Source: Perkinsus marinus ATCC 50983
Taxonomy: Eukaryota > Perkinsozoa > Perkinsida > Perkinsidae
Reading direction: 5' to 3'
DNA: 64,000 nucleotides
NCBI RefSeq assembly: GCF_000006405.1
Contig: NW_003207820.1
Span: 132,337 to 196,336, forward strand
Below, one piece after another: positions 9,733-23,311 of this stretch (position 1 is its first letter; every line of letters begins with the position of its first letter). Under the pieces are notes generated by a model. The model ran no database searches, was not told the origin of the DNA, and saw only the letters and a program-made list of their open reading frames with translations. Both the position numbers and the translations under genes were made by a program.

Positions 9733-12172
9733 TGATCGACGCCCACCGATCTCGTCGAGTCTACCTCGTCAACGTGTGGACAGTAGGGGTTCGTTAAAGA
9801 CTTCGCAAAACATTACTCCAAGTAGGGCACCGGTCACACAATATAGTCATGCCCTCGCACTTCTAGTACGTCGTGGTGCTATCGGTCGCCCCGGACGGAT
9901 ACCACTTCACCGACAACCTAACGGCCGTTTCGGGCTCAAGGTTGTTGATGGTGAATTAAGAACCCCTGAGGGTCAGCATAGGGTCGTGAGCATAGATGGC
10001 AAGAGACTCGACAGTCGAAGACTCATTGCATTAGCAAGCCGTATATACCAGGGGCCAGCCCGTTGCATGATGATCGAGAGAGGACGACCTCGACCGACAC
10101 AGATAGACTTGGGCTCAGAGGGCAACAACTCCGAGGATGGGGAAGAGCTAATGAATGAAGAACGAGAGGTTGCTTACGACAAGGAGGAGAAGAGGTCCAA
10201 CGATGAACCCCCACAGTGCTCGTTAGACAAGCTTGAAACGAGTGAGCCCTTGAACATGCTGACTGCGGCCGCCCTTTCGAAACTCGACGGGGAGAAGCCA
10301 GTGGTGCACAAGGTGCCCTTCGCTCGCAATGCATCTAACCCTCCGGCATCAGAGATCTCTACAGGGGCATCGACTGCAGTTCATGAGAGGCCTGTTCGAT
10401 CAACGGCGACATTCGGACAATCCAAAAGGGAAAGATTCGAGACTCGCCGTAATGACGCGAACCCCGACTGGTCATTGAATCCTATAGAGATGTCTCAACG
10501 AGTGAAAGGCGGGAGCATCATGCCACCCCACCACACGAAACGGGCATCCGAGGATCAGGCCCCGTCGTTATCGGAGATTGAACCCGACCTGAACTTGGTC
10601 AGAGAGCGTGCTCCCAACGCGGTGATAATGCCTGTATCGATGCCCCTTGGGGCCAGGATGGAAGAATCATCGTGTGGGCCCGGGAGTTATGATCTATCGC
10701 CTCCCTCTCCGGGGCCATGCAGTGCTGTCATGAGGATGGCCGAATCTCGAGAACGGCATAGTCCGCACTCCCACACCTCCCTCCCAGGACCAGGACCAGG
10801 AACATACGAGGTAACGGCCAGCGAGTGCTCGAGAGAACCGTCACTGATTATCAGCAGAGCTCCGAGATTCAGCAGGGGTGGGTATTCACATCCAAACCCT
10901 TTTGAAGATCAGAAATGAGCAGATTCCCCCGCATCGTGCCACGAGATTGGTGGCTACGAATTGAAGCCCAGGAGGCGGCGCTCTTTGAGTGCTGTCATAT
11001 TGCCAACGGGGATCCGTCTCGCTACGATGGTGAGGGGCGGTTTATGCCTGATGGAGGGGTCTCTAATTTGCGAGGACTCTCCTGGGTCGAACCCTGCTTG
11101 TCAGATGAGAGAAATTCATCCGGAGCCGGGTACTTACACTCCGCAGCATCTGGACATCCATAGGCCAGACGTTGGCATCCTACAGTGGAGTTGGGCCCGA
11201 GACGTGGCCATAAGATACGCTCATGAGCGGCTCTATGGCGAAAGCCGGCGACAGATAGACAACTGGGTGAGTGGGTCAGCGAATATCCGTCGTACAAAAG
11301 GTTGTCCACCAGGAAGTTCGTGCGATGGATTTGGCGTCCCCCAACCACGATAGGTCCGTTAGACGTGGTAGCGTCTCGCTGGTGGATTATGAACGATCCG
11401 CGAAGGCTCCACTCGATGTGAGTGGCTCATTCGGGATGAATGACCTGATCTTGGTCTTGACGCTGGTCAGACATCTCAAACGGTACCTCGTCGTGGCGGC
11501 TACGAGGATACTTGGAGTTCCTACGACTTCAACACTCCAGAATGTGGGGAATTCACAGCCTTCTTCGGGTGCAAGCAAGACTTTGATCAATGGAAGAAGG
11601 AGTCGAGACGTCACGAACTACAACGGAGCATCGGTCGAAGACGTAACCATCCACAGTGTGAACTTTTTGCATATTCTTTACCCGAGTTGCCCAAGGGCGT
11701 TGAAGTTGATTTTGGTTCTGCGCAAGGGCGCAGAAGGCAGTCAAAGGAGAATACAGACGTCCGGGTCGAAGGAGACGTTCTGATGCTCGATCCAGAAGTC
11801 CTTCCTAAAAATCTCGGAGGGGTCCCGTTTCATCTACAGGAGCCTAGGGACGATCCCGAGATGGACATGAACGGTGATGTTTTGATCTTATCGCCGAAGA
11901 AATTGTCTAAGAATCGTGGAGGAGCAATCAAGCTAGACCTGCAACCAGCAAGGGAAATCAAACTCCAGTGTGATGTGGCGGGTGTCGGGCCGGTCGACCA
12001 AGTGTATACCACCGAGCCGCCTCGGAGAGTAGAGGCAGACGATGCCAGTGAGGAATGTCTCTTACATTTCAAGGAAAGTGATCGCACACGGCCACTCGGT
12101 CACTTACCCAAGTGGCTACTCAGAATGAAGCAACAAAAACGCAGTGAATTACCAGTTGTAGAGGAAATATAA
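9716..12172 (+). CDS. SHIPPO (PG-rich, sperm-tail type) repeat protein
   Basis: Four exons in consistent phase: 9716-10877, 10923-11266, 11301-11417 and 11471-12172, giving about 774 aa. Introns are tiny (45, 34 and 53 nt). SHIPPO/STPG-type motifs are visible (CGPGSYDL, LPGPGPGTYEV, HPEPGTYTPQHL), each often followed by a short basic stretch such as SRAPRFSR. The rest is low-complexity and charged. Family knowledge: such proteins bind along or inside axonemal and cortical microtubules in flagellates and apicomplexans. The first exon could start earlier because the frame opens with GTG codons at 9710; 9716 is the first ATG. The C-terminal exon has repeated blocks (PEVLPKNLGGVPFHL and PKKLSKNRGGAIKLDL), each preceded by a GDV motif. 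Confidence 0.75.
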
Positions 12173-12280
12173 TGAGTTTGACTGTGTCCGTCTGGCCCTT
12201 GCGTTTCACAGTGACTAGATCAACTCAACTCATCCGGATTAGCCAAGAAAGTGTTGAACGAATGATACAGAAAACGTCAA

Positions 12281-13524
12281 TCAGAAAGCGCCAAACTGAG
12301 CAACATCAGAATGAGAGTTCACAGACTCATCCTCGAGCTCTTCACCAGGCGGGCTCTCCGAGTCATTCATAGACAACATATTGTCTCGAGCAATCTGCAT
12401 GGTTTGTTCACGATGAATAGACTCCTGAGTTGACAAGTTAGCACTCGATGCCATGGTAACTCCTGGAAACAACTCCTGCTCTATTTGCTGCATCTCATCC
12501 TTGTTAGAGGCTTGGTCACAGAGCCACAGGACAACTCGAGCAGCCTACGGAGTGGAATCACTGACCACTCAATAACCGAAGGAATTGTTACCTGCGCCGG
12601 CGACAACATCCCTCGTAAATTCTCGACACACTTCTGCATACTATAAGCCCTGATACTGAGGGCTCGTTTCATGTGCTCAATAGGACGAAGACAGCTCAGT
12701 GTTTGTTGCTTCTCCTGAGCTACGATCTCCTCTATCTGCTGTAACTGCGTCTTCTGCTCATCAGTCAAATTCAGCCGTTTCTCCAACTCCTTCCAGTCCT
12801 TCCCGACACCTACCGCGTGAGTGTCACTCGCCTTTGTAGCCGCCGAGTCCGCGTCTGGCAGGCCCCCGTTCGAGGAGGCACTCTCACCGTAATAATAAAA
12901 CGGCCCGATCCTCCGCTCATTCAACCAGAAGAGAAGCATGTTCACAGGGGATATGAATAGCTCCGGTGACTGCTTCAAATCCTTCTCGATGCCAACACGT
13001 CGCTCGACGCCAAGGACCCCAGTCGCACCAACAGCGCGCCCACTAGACTGAACAATTCCACACTGAGAGTGGCATCGGAGGCCAACGCAGTTCGAAGTTG
13101 GTTGATGTTGTTCCGGGTCTCCTGGTCCAGACTCTCAAGAGAGAGCCCAGTAGCAGCGTACTCCTTCATTCGATTAACTTCATGGCTGAGCTTCTGGACC
13201 TTGTCTTCAAGGGTCTCCAAGGTACATCTTCTCCCTCTTCCGTGACTGCCTGGCGGATTCTCTTCTCGTCATCCTAGTACCCTAAGAAGATATAAGAGCA
13301 GTCTTCGGCGGCCGTATTGATATCCCAAAATTAATCGAATAACTCGTGGAATGCGAAAACAGCGGCATCACCATTCGCGCCGAGCCGGGGCCAATGACTT
13401 ACAGCATGAATTTGATTCGCCTCACCTCTCCACTTGGATGAACAGCCTTCAGACGTTCCTCTCGAGTGCGGTGACCACCGCCACTCTCACCGCCGTTTGG
13501 TAACAACTGTAGCTCAGAGGACAT
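12281..13524 (-). CDS. bZIP transcription factor with an apparent +1 frameshift
   Basis: Exons: 13524-13403 (MSSELQLLPNGG), 13273-13029, 12984-12592 and 12544-12281, about 340 aa if one base is skipped. The basic region reads RRESARQSRKREKMYL and continues into the zipper ETLEDKVQKLSHEVNRMK, but one extra base near 13221 (TAC CTT G GAG) puts the two halves in different frames. All other junctions agree in phase. The position normally held by the invariant DNA-contacting Asn is Arg (RRESA instead of NRESA). The C-terminal region (LTDEQKTQLQQIEEIV; MLSPAQAARVVLWL) resembles the domain found after the zipper in several plant and protist bZIPs. The break could be an assembly or sequencing error, a decaying gene, or programmed shifting. 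Confidence 0.75.
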
Positions 13525-13734
13525 GGCCCAGTGAAACACCAATGGAGAGCAACTGCAGTAGAGACGGTATGAACGATAGCAGACACAGCCAGTAAATAGA
13601 AACTCTTTGCCTACGTTTACACAACACCTCTACAAACTAGACTGACACTACGGCTGAGAAGATCTCTTAAAGAATAGGGTGAGAAATGACAAACTGAGGA
13701 CAGAGTGGAAACTCGGGAAGCTCCTTCTGACGAG

Positions 13735-14743
13735 TCAGGGAATCCCGTACGTCGACGAGAGGTCCTCAATTTTGTGAGACAACTTTTTGTAGATCTCGGT
13801 GCCTCTATCGCAGACGTTGTCAAGACCAAGGAGGCCGATGTAGTTCATGTCACCGGTCCTATTAGCAATCCAATGATGCAAGTCAGAAAAGTAGACGTCC
13901 ATGAGCAGGCTAGAATGATACTGTAATATAGCAGTGAATTGGTCTAAGTCATATTGCCAATGTCCAGCAGTAGATAGGATCCTCCCATCGTCAGGTGGGC
14001 AGACTGACGCCAGGTCAACCAGAGTCTCGACCATCTCGTTCACTCTGGAGGTCGGCCCTGATGAGCCCGGCTCCAGCAGGCAAGAGGCGAATCTCTCTGA
14101 ATCATTGAGCTTGGTGTAGCAGTTGAGATCACCTCGACCGAGGGTGCAGCCGTGACCAGCCTCGAACACGAAGACGTGACCACCATTGTCGAGGCGCCCA
14201 TACTCCTTCGCCTGACCCACGGTGAGTCCACGTAACACCTCACAGGACTCGCCCCCACCCCCAACTGACTTCATAAGCCCTAGGCCTTCTGACACATCCC
14301 ACACTGCTCTTCGACACGACTCGTCGTCCGGCATATACTGCTGATACTGTACTAGAATGAGCTCCTCTGGATGCTCTCCCGCTACTGCAACAAGATCCTC
14401 TAGGGCCTTCCGCAAGGGGGTATCGATGACGAACAAGCCATGATGAATACGCACGACTCCGTCATCTGAGCAAGCCCCTCGTAGGTCGAACGCCCGAGCG
14501 CCGCATCCGAATTGCCGTCTCAGGTCTCCAACCTGATTCTTAGACCATCGAACGATATTATCCTTGGAAGGCTCGGTGTACCCCATACCGGCGTCGTGGC
14601 TCATGATCTGTAACACTTGTGATCCCAACACCGACCAGCAGAGCCGATGAGCTCACCATGGGATAGTGATTGAGGGGAATGTCATCCACGCTGGCAGTGG
14701 AGAGGAATATGTGGAGGCTCCCTAGGAGGACGAGAGCTATCAT
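13735..14743 (-). CDS. Secreted PI-PLC X-domain-like protein (copy 1)
   Basis: Two exons: 14743-14657 and 14607-13735, with a 49-nt phase-0 intron, giving 319 aa. The start codon 14743 gives a signal peptide (MIALVLLGSLHIFLSTASVDD). The X-domain core shows MSHDAGMGY (first catalytic His plus Asp), CGARAFDLRG (Arg) and RIHHGL (second His), as in bacterial-type PI-PLC and eukaryotic PLCXD proteins. No Y, C2 or EF-hand domains are present, so it is of the single-domain, calcium-independent type. It is about 320 aa, normal for the family. It is a tandem paralogue of the gene at 14920-15935, with the intron at the same place just before the catalytic motif. Likely exported or vacuolar; the substrate is unknown. 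Confidence 0.85.
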
Positions 14744-14919
14744 TGGTCCCAATATCAAAGTGAATACTGACCGCTCATGTTATCGATTCAACACGAGGCC
14801 CTATGAACTTACAGGGAACAAGTCGTTCAAGAAGATAATAGAATACTCAAAAGTTCAGAATGTCCAAAAGTGCCGCATCAAGCAGCTAGGGAGGGGGCGA
14901 CCATAAACTAGTATCATCG

Positions 14920-15935
14920 TCAGGCAACAACAGTCCGCTCCTTCGGGTACTCTTTCCCGAGCAGTACAGCGCGCTCTCTCAACTTCGCGTTCAATTCAAG
15001 GCCGTGGTCGCAGACGTTCTCGACTTGGAGCATGTTGATGTTTGTCAAGCCTTCAATAGCATCTACTAGGAAATGGTTCAATCGGCTGAAGTACTCATCC
15101 ATGATGAGGCTGGAAGACGCCAGACGGACCCCTTCGAATTGGTCCAAGTTGTATTGCCAGTGTGCCTCGTTTGTCAAGAAATTATACCCCTTGGGAGTCA
15201 GTCGTGAGATTTGCCGTATCGATTCGAGAAAGGCCTCCACCTTCTCAGAGGGACGGCTAGCATCAAACGGCGTATAGCAGTGAACTGACCACTTCCCCTC
15301 AGAGTCAGTCGAGTGACAATGCTCGCCACCGTGGTCGTCCCCACAGTCCCTCTCGTAGACAAAGACATGACCACCTGAAGGTACTTTAGAGACATTCTTA
15401 GCACCTCCAAGGGTCATCCCGTCTAGCTTGCTACAGGGTACAGTAGGACTGCCGATGGACTCCATCAAGTTCAACTCGGACAGAATAGGACCAACTTTAG
15501 CCTTACACTCAGGGGTTTCCGGTCCATACAAACCAAGACGAACAAAGATGATCTCCTCGGGATTTTCTTTTGCCCATCTCATTGCATCTTCAAGGACCGA
15601 CTTTAAAGGCACATGAACGACTTGGAGTCCGTGATGGACAACCACCTCACTGTCAGCGCACGCCGGTCGAAGATCGAATGCTCGAGCCCCACAGGTCAGC
15701 TGATGATAAAGACTGCCGACTTGGTTCTTGCTACACCGATGTATGAGTTCAGTACTGTTCTCAAGGTAACCCATGGCAGCATCGTGCGTCATCAGCTGAG
15801 ATACCGACAACAATGATGAGCTCCAACAGAGGCACGAGGACTCACTATTGGATAACGATTGATAGGGATATCGTCCACACCTGCCCACACTGATATAACG
15901 GCTAGGCAAGCAACTATGCTGAGACGGTGTATCAT
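14920..15935 (-). CDS. Secreted PI-PLC X-domain-like protein (copy 2)
   Basis: Two exons: 15935-15846 and 15795-14920, with a 50-nt phase-0 intron, giving 321 aa. The signal peptide is MIHRLSIVACLAVISVWAG, followed by a VDDIPINRYP segment shared with copy 1. Catalytic signatures are LMTHDAAMGY, CGARAFDLRPAC and VVHHGL. An insertion relative to copy 1 carries a His/Asp-rich patch (DCGDDHGGEHCHSTDSE) that could bind metal. The intron position matches copy 1, so the pair arose by tandem duplication and has since diverged considerably. Confidence 0.85.
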
Positions 15936-16088
15936 GAGGCTACACGAGCTGCTTCAACGGGTGTCCCACCATACTGTTGAACTCAACACACTGCACTAGG
16001 ATACTCCTATAGTCACGGAGGTTAGGCTTGAATAGGGTTAGTGTAGCCTGCCTAAACACTTATAGTTTTGAAAAAACAATGCACAGGC

Positions 16089-18250
<2,162 letters not shown>

Positions 18251-18805
18251 ACTCGAACAAACCTACTTTAAAGTGTAACGGTGATGAATTGGATCTAATT
18301 GGTATCTTTCTCGAGGCTAGTTAAGATACCGAAGCGATCCGCGACAACACAAAGGCTGTCTACCTCCCATCGGCCCCGTTGCTCACCATCACAACCCCGC
18401 CTCGATGTACTGATAACCCAACAACCAGGAGATTAATGAGACTAGTCTTGCCCTTATTGTTTTGATAATACGCATGCTTCACTGTTGCAATGCATAATGT
18501 ACAGTAGGTGATCATCCAGGAGAAGGCGATGATGGAAGTGGTGGGAAGGTGTAGGGTTCGAATGAATTACAATACTGTCGGAGTCTTCGGATAGCCAAAG
18601 ACATCAGATCCTCATCTTCACTGAACACGACCTGCCAGGCAGCAGCCTCGGGGGACCTAGATAGGAATAATACAACTGCCCTCTTGCCGATCCCGAATAA
18701 CTACTCTAGACTAGGAATATAGTCCTCGTCATCAGGCTCCACTGCTGGGCACCTCCCAGAGGACCTGATATCGCTTGGTGGCGCAGTGACCACACCATCC
18801 CCAAC
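18251..18805. other. Intergenic, upstream of phosphoglucomutase
   Basis: This lies between the PGM start and the 3' end of the SET-domain gene, both on the minus strand. I see no convincing exon. It should contain the PGM promoter. Confidence 0.4.
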
Positions 18806-20264
18806 TCACATGCTATCACACAACTTATACCTCACCGCGAGCTTCCAGACACCCCTATAGAAGTCCTCATCACGGGGTAGTCGATGTATGCCGTGGAACA
18901 GCTTGACCAGTTCTCCATACCGAGTCGGCTCCTTCAGCAGAAGTAATATCATCTGCGTCAATTTTCTGCTCAACCCGAAGATGGTGGTGATATCGTCGAG
19001 CCCTTCGATATCCACAGGACCAGAATCCTCGTTTTTTCGTGCCTTCTTGGAAACCCTCAAGTCCGGTAGCTCACCCTGCACCGCAAGGTACTTCATCGTC
19101 TTCGGGTTGACCCAGAAGCCAAAGGCTCCCTTAGGCAAGTCCCTCAGGGGCATCACCGTAGCCGGATCAGCCTGCCCTAACTGTGCCGGCGATAGAGCTC
19201 TGATTATACCATCACACACGAAGATGCGCTCCCCCACAGCGACATCCCGAGCCGCTACTACTCGGAAGAGGCCATCCTTAGCCACCCTTTCAGGAGGCAT
19301 AGGAAGGATCTGTACAGCGTCAGTGTCGAAGACTGAAGACCTATGGTTCTCCCCATGGTTATGGACATAGGCTTGCAGCAATGCTCCATGGCCATACGAG
19401 TCCGTGAGATCCTCGTAAACCTCTCCGAACCCCAAACGCGGTGCCAAGTCGTCTTCGCTGATGCCCTCCCTCCTCCCTCCCCTCGGCGCTCTGACCTTGA
19501 CTGATGGTGTACTACTAGGCAAGCGATAAACTGTGAGCTCATCTCGGGCCCTCACGGGCCGCAGCGCTATCAGGGCCTTCAGCCCATGCCCCATACCAGG
19601 GTCCCCAGCTGGGGATTCATACACCCATGTACAGTTAGGAGTGAGCGATCTCGTGAGGTACCTAGTAGAAGGAAACGCCAACTAACCCCAGTCGAATTCA
19701 AGTAGTAAGCCTACATAGCAACACCTCCCGAGCTGCAGTCGATGACCACTGTACGCTTCTGTTCCGCGAGCTTACCCTCCTTGCTCAGACCACACAAGAA
19801 CAACTTCGATGCCCGAAGCTCCAAAACGCAGTCATCCGCGGGTATATTAGACATGGTGTTGAACTCAGCCGTGAGCTCATCATGTAAGCCCCTCACACGC
19901 TCCAGCAGGTACGACGCCATTTTCTCCCCAATATTGTTGCCATACGCCTCCAGTATGCCTATGAGGCGGGTCAGGCACTGAATGCGGCACATGGACCCCC
20001 GCTCGGTCGTAGACGCAGATTTCGGATGCTGACAAATTTGGTCGGGTTCGCATTGAAACAACAGAGTACCCACCCTGCGCTCCATATCGATCGCTTTCTT
20101 CCACCATTTCAGGGCCTGCCTTAGATTCTCCTTGGTCGGCTTCAGCTCGGAAGCCGCCTCGGCAATAATGAGGTAACACCACAGGACCCAGCATGTAGGC
20201 TCTTGACTAAGACAACCTCGTGCAAAATTTGATATGCAACTGTCGAGAATATGCGGTATGATTT
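18806..20264 (-). CDS. SET-domain protein (SMYD-like), multi-exon
   Basis: The last exon is 19661-18806. The preceding one runs from about 20264 to 19715, with a 53-nt intron in phase 2. The N-terminal part is helical and TPR-like (LRQALKWWKKAIDMERR; YLLERVRGLHDEL). The SET signature follows the splice: SLTPNCTWVYE, then ALRPVRARDELTVYRLP, matching the N-H-S-C-x-P-N and G-E-E-L-T-x-Y elements of SET methyltransferases in a relaxed form; the Asn-His pair is not fully kept. The frame is open to about 20264 without a good ATG, so the start probably lies in another exon. A role in methylating lysines of protein substrates is inferred from family only. Confidence 0.55.
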
Positions 20265-20429
20265 TCTATTCCGGAATCCATGATAGTGAACAACTTGTCT
20301 CTAAAAGGCACTCATGCAACAGCAACGTTTACATTGGTTATGCGGTATAGTTCCAGATTGATTCTTATTAACCTCAGGAGATAACACGCACTTTTCATAT
20401 TTTCCTATCAAATATGATCACCCGCTGTA

Positions 20430-21374
20430 TTACTCGAGACGCTTGCCAGCTATTTGCAACGCCTCCCTCGCATTCACTGCAGCATCCTGGAGCTCTCTGA
20501 ATGCGTATTTTATTCTTGCCAACCCGACGAACCAAGGAAAGCATTTCTGCAATTCTTGGTAGACCTCGTTCCTACGCTTCACTCCTTCATCGTCCTGTTT
20601 CAACGCGAACGTGTATGCCTCACAAATACGCCTGCAAAAATTTTTCATCCTCCGTCCAGACTACCATCATCACTACTCAGCGTTGAGGAGGCAATCAATC
20701 TTCTGCGTCACCGCCAAAGCCCTGGTGCTCGCCGGTGCGTCTTTATCGAAAATCACCGACGTACAGATCCTCACAGCACTTTGATATTGTCCACTTTCAG
20801 TATGGCAAACAATCAGAGTCTCCCTGATACCATCAACAACCCTAAGGAGAGACATGTCCCATAAGGGGGGGAGGGACGGCTCACCTGTAACCAGGGTTGT
20901 ATTGCTCTAGAGCACCACCCCATCGCCTGATACCCCAGTCTTGATGGAGTATAGTAGCGGGCAACTTCAATAGGGCTTTACCCGCCTTAATACACTTGGC
21001 GTACTCGCCATTATTATACGTACTATCCAACTGCTTCATCAACCTATCGAACCTCTCTTGCGAAGGTTCCTCATCGTCCTCCCCAACTAGCCCCGACGAC
21101 GCCGGTGAAGGCTCTCTGATTGTTGGCTGTCCATGGCCTCCTCCCCCCTGATGAAGTGGTACACCATAGGCCCCCAACCAAGGGCCACTCCCACCAGTTG
21201 TTTCCGCCGCCTATCACCATTCTTCGGTCCTCGTCGTTGCTGTTGGGTATTGGGCTCGGAGGCTACAGCTAGGGCGGAACTCCCTCGGGGGCCTCGAGCC
21301 CTTGTACGTTGTCGCTTCTTATCATTGCCTTGGACCTCAGTGCTTACATTTCTCCGCTTAGTAGGGCCATGCAT
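20430..21374 (-). CDS. TPR-like repeat protein of unknown function
   Basis: Four exons in agreeing phase: 21374-21195, 21147-20885, 20841-20677 and 20631-20430, giving 269 aa. The start is at MHGPTKRRNVSTEVQGNDK; the first 60 residues are very basic (KKRQRTRARG; PKNGDRRRKQL), suggesting a nuclear or nucleolar signal. The rest is made of helical pairs with a tetratricopeptide look (YNNGEYAKCIKAGKALL, SGQYQSAVRICTSVIF, LQDAAVNAREALQIAG). The SET-domain gene downstream also begins with TPR-like helices, so the two might be one longer gene misread as two; the in-frame stop at 20430 argues for separation. Confidence 0.65.
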
Positions 21375-21511
21375 GTGCTGAAAACAACTTCAACCTGAAC
21401 AACAGCGGCTAATAACAACAACCCTTTGGTGACCGTAACACGAGGAAGAGTAACATGTTTGGAAAATCAGTGAGCATGAACTACACAGAGTATTGAAACC
21501 AAATCAGACTA

Positions 21512-22828
21512 TCAAAGATAACCCCGATCACGCATGAGGCCCAAAGCCTCGCTCAAACTCCCCACCACGTCTTCAGTAGTGAGCTTGCAGCCGAGCTTGG
21601 TAAAATCTATCGCACCTAAACGTAAGAACAGTTCCGAGAAACCCCGCAGTCCTGAATTGTGTGCACATTGCATTCCGACTGAGTAATACTCAATGTGTAG
21701 TTTGTGTACTGTTTGCCTATCTATACTCAGTGAGTATAGATAGGCAAACCGTAATCTCTTGGTACGCTACCGAGAGGTACCGTAGCGGTGCCCATCTGTA
21801 ATTCCTACCCTTCATGAGCTTATCCTTCACCACACTGCCACTGCGATCCAAAATGATGGCTTTGCATCCCGCTCCAAGGGCACCAGCGTAATCTACATTA
21901 AGTCGGTTGCCGATGTGCAGCATCTCATCGGGAGCAATCTCTCCAACAACCCCCTCCTTCAACATCTTCCCAACTATATTAGCCTACAGGGCAAAACCAA
22001 GAACGCCTTCCAAGCCGTTGAGAGGGCCTCGAGGGTCATCGTGCTTGAGTGAGTATATACATACCTTCCTTAGAGCCTCCTGAAAAGCAGCTGCATTTGG
22101 CTTCAGCAGCGGAGGGTCATACTCGGCGCCAAGGACACTGAAGTGAAGGGCCTCATGCAGGGCGTCACACAGCGGTAGGGTGTCGTCAATATACCGTCCG
22201 TAGGAGTTGTCCAATAAACCCGTGATTAAACCTGACCCCACCGACACCAATATAGCCGCACTCTGGGTTGATCGCCATGCTTCATAAGAAGAGACACTAC
22301 CAGCTTTCTGGCACTGCTGTAGGAAGTCCTTAGCATCTGGCTGAGCCTGCCAGGTATTCACCGAGCCAAACTCCGAGAAAACGTCTTGGAAGAAAAGTTC
22401 AAATTCGTCCTTCGACCACCCATTAGCCTGCAGTAAGAGCACTCAGTGCCAACATACACAAAACCATCGAAGCTTACCGGCATGCCAGGAGCGTTCAAGG
22501 TCTCATATACCGACACTCTCCACCAATCCTTATAATACTTCATCACTAACCACCACCCAACGCCTCCCTACCCAGCACTCGAGCACGACTTACCTCCATC
22601 CGAACCAACGCCGAAATTGGGGTATTTCATTTGAGTGGTCTTGAACCCGTGAGCGTAGGCTCGTTTTACCGTCTCCTCGTCAACAGGCAAACCATAGCGA
22701 CGCATTGCCGCACAGTAGACCGCGTGGACGGACCGCTTTAGCTGTATCAGCGTAGGGATGCATTCCACCGTTACGCACTTCAGCATTGTAAAGAAGACTC
22801 GTTCAACCAATCGGCCACTTCCCAACAT
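21512..22828 (-). CDS. HAD-superfamily protein (HDHD3-like), probable pseudo-hydrolase
   Basis: Five exons with consistent phases: 22828-22594, 22545-22478, 22427-22065, 21983-21809 and 21615-21512, about 314 aa (300 aa if the second Met at 22786 is used). The fold is recognisable: N-terminal strand, helical cap (RRYGLPVDEETVKRAYAHG), KPNAAAFQEAL with the motif III Lys, and HIGNRLNVDYAGALGAG as motif IV. The nucleophile position reads VTVECIPTL where active relatives have D-x-x-G-T, and motif IV has GN instead of GD. Two catalytic Asp residues are therefore replaced (Glu and Asn), and phosphatase activity is unlikely. Intron 4 carries the 39-bp palindrome at 21711-21749. Confidence 0.8.
21711..21749. 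repeat. Perfect 19-bp palindrome inside an intron
   Basis: GTTTGCCTATCTATACTCA is followed by a single G and then its exact reverse complement. With one mismatch the pairing continues to 21708/21752. It lies in the 193-nt intron 4 (21616-21808) of the HAD-like gene. A smaller palindrome, GAGTAATACTC, lies just upstream at about 21680. The structure would extrude as a cruciform or fold as a near loop-less hairpin in the pre-mRNA. Confidence 0.85.
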
Positions 22829-23311
22829 TGGTATTACTGAGAGCTCAAAACCAGGGTATGAACAGCATCATGTTTAGCATTAGCATCATCATCACATATC
22901 GTTCATGGCACTCTACTCATCGGAGTAGATGTAATTGCCATCACGAAGTGCGGCTTCAATACGCTGCATCCCACAATCCCCAATAGAGGATCGACAAACT
23001 ATGATAATGACAATATAGGAGAACCAATAGGAATCCTAAGCTCTACTCATGCACACTACAAAGATAAAGATACGCCTGTTTGCTCAGCGGTCATGATAGC
23101 ATGCAACCATCATCAGAAGATGAACCTACAGTCTCCGAATTAGAGAGTAGTAGGGAATTAGAGTATTCCTATTATCGTAGAATACGAGTGATAGTAAATA
23201 ATGACCAAGAGCAGGCACGACGTAGAGCCCTTATTCTCTAACACGACTGCTGCTATCAACCTTGTCAGTCTCCTGACCGCCGCCCGATGGTTCACGGTTG
23301 AATGCTCGAGC
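22829..23311. other. Intergenic, no clear gene
   Basis: This lies between the HAD-like gene start and the end of the next minus-strand gene. No coding signal was recognised. Confidence 0.4.

Noticed and set aside
20264-20430. Merging the TPR-like and SET genes into one
   Set aside because: A clear in-frame stop and about 165 bp without coding signal separate them; merging would need an unseen splice.
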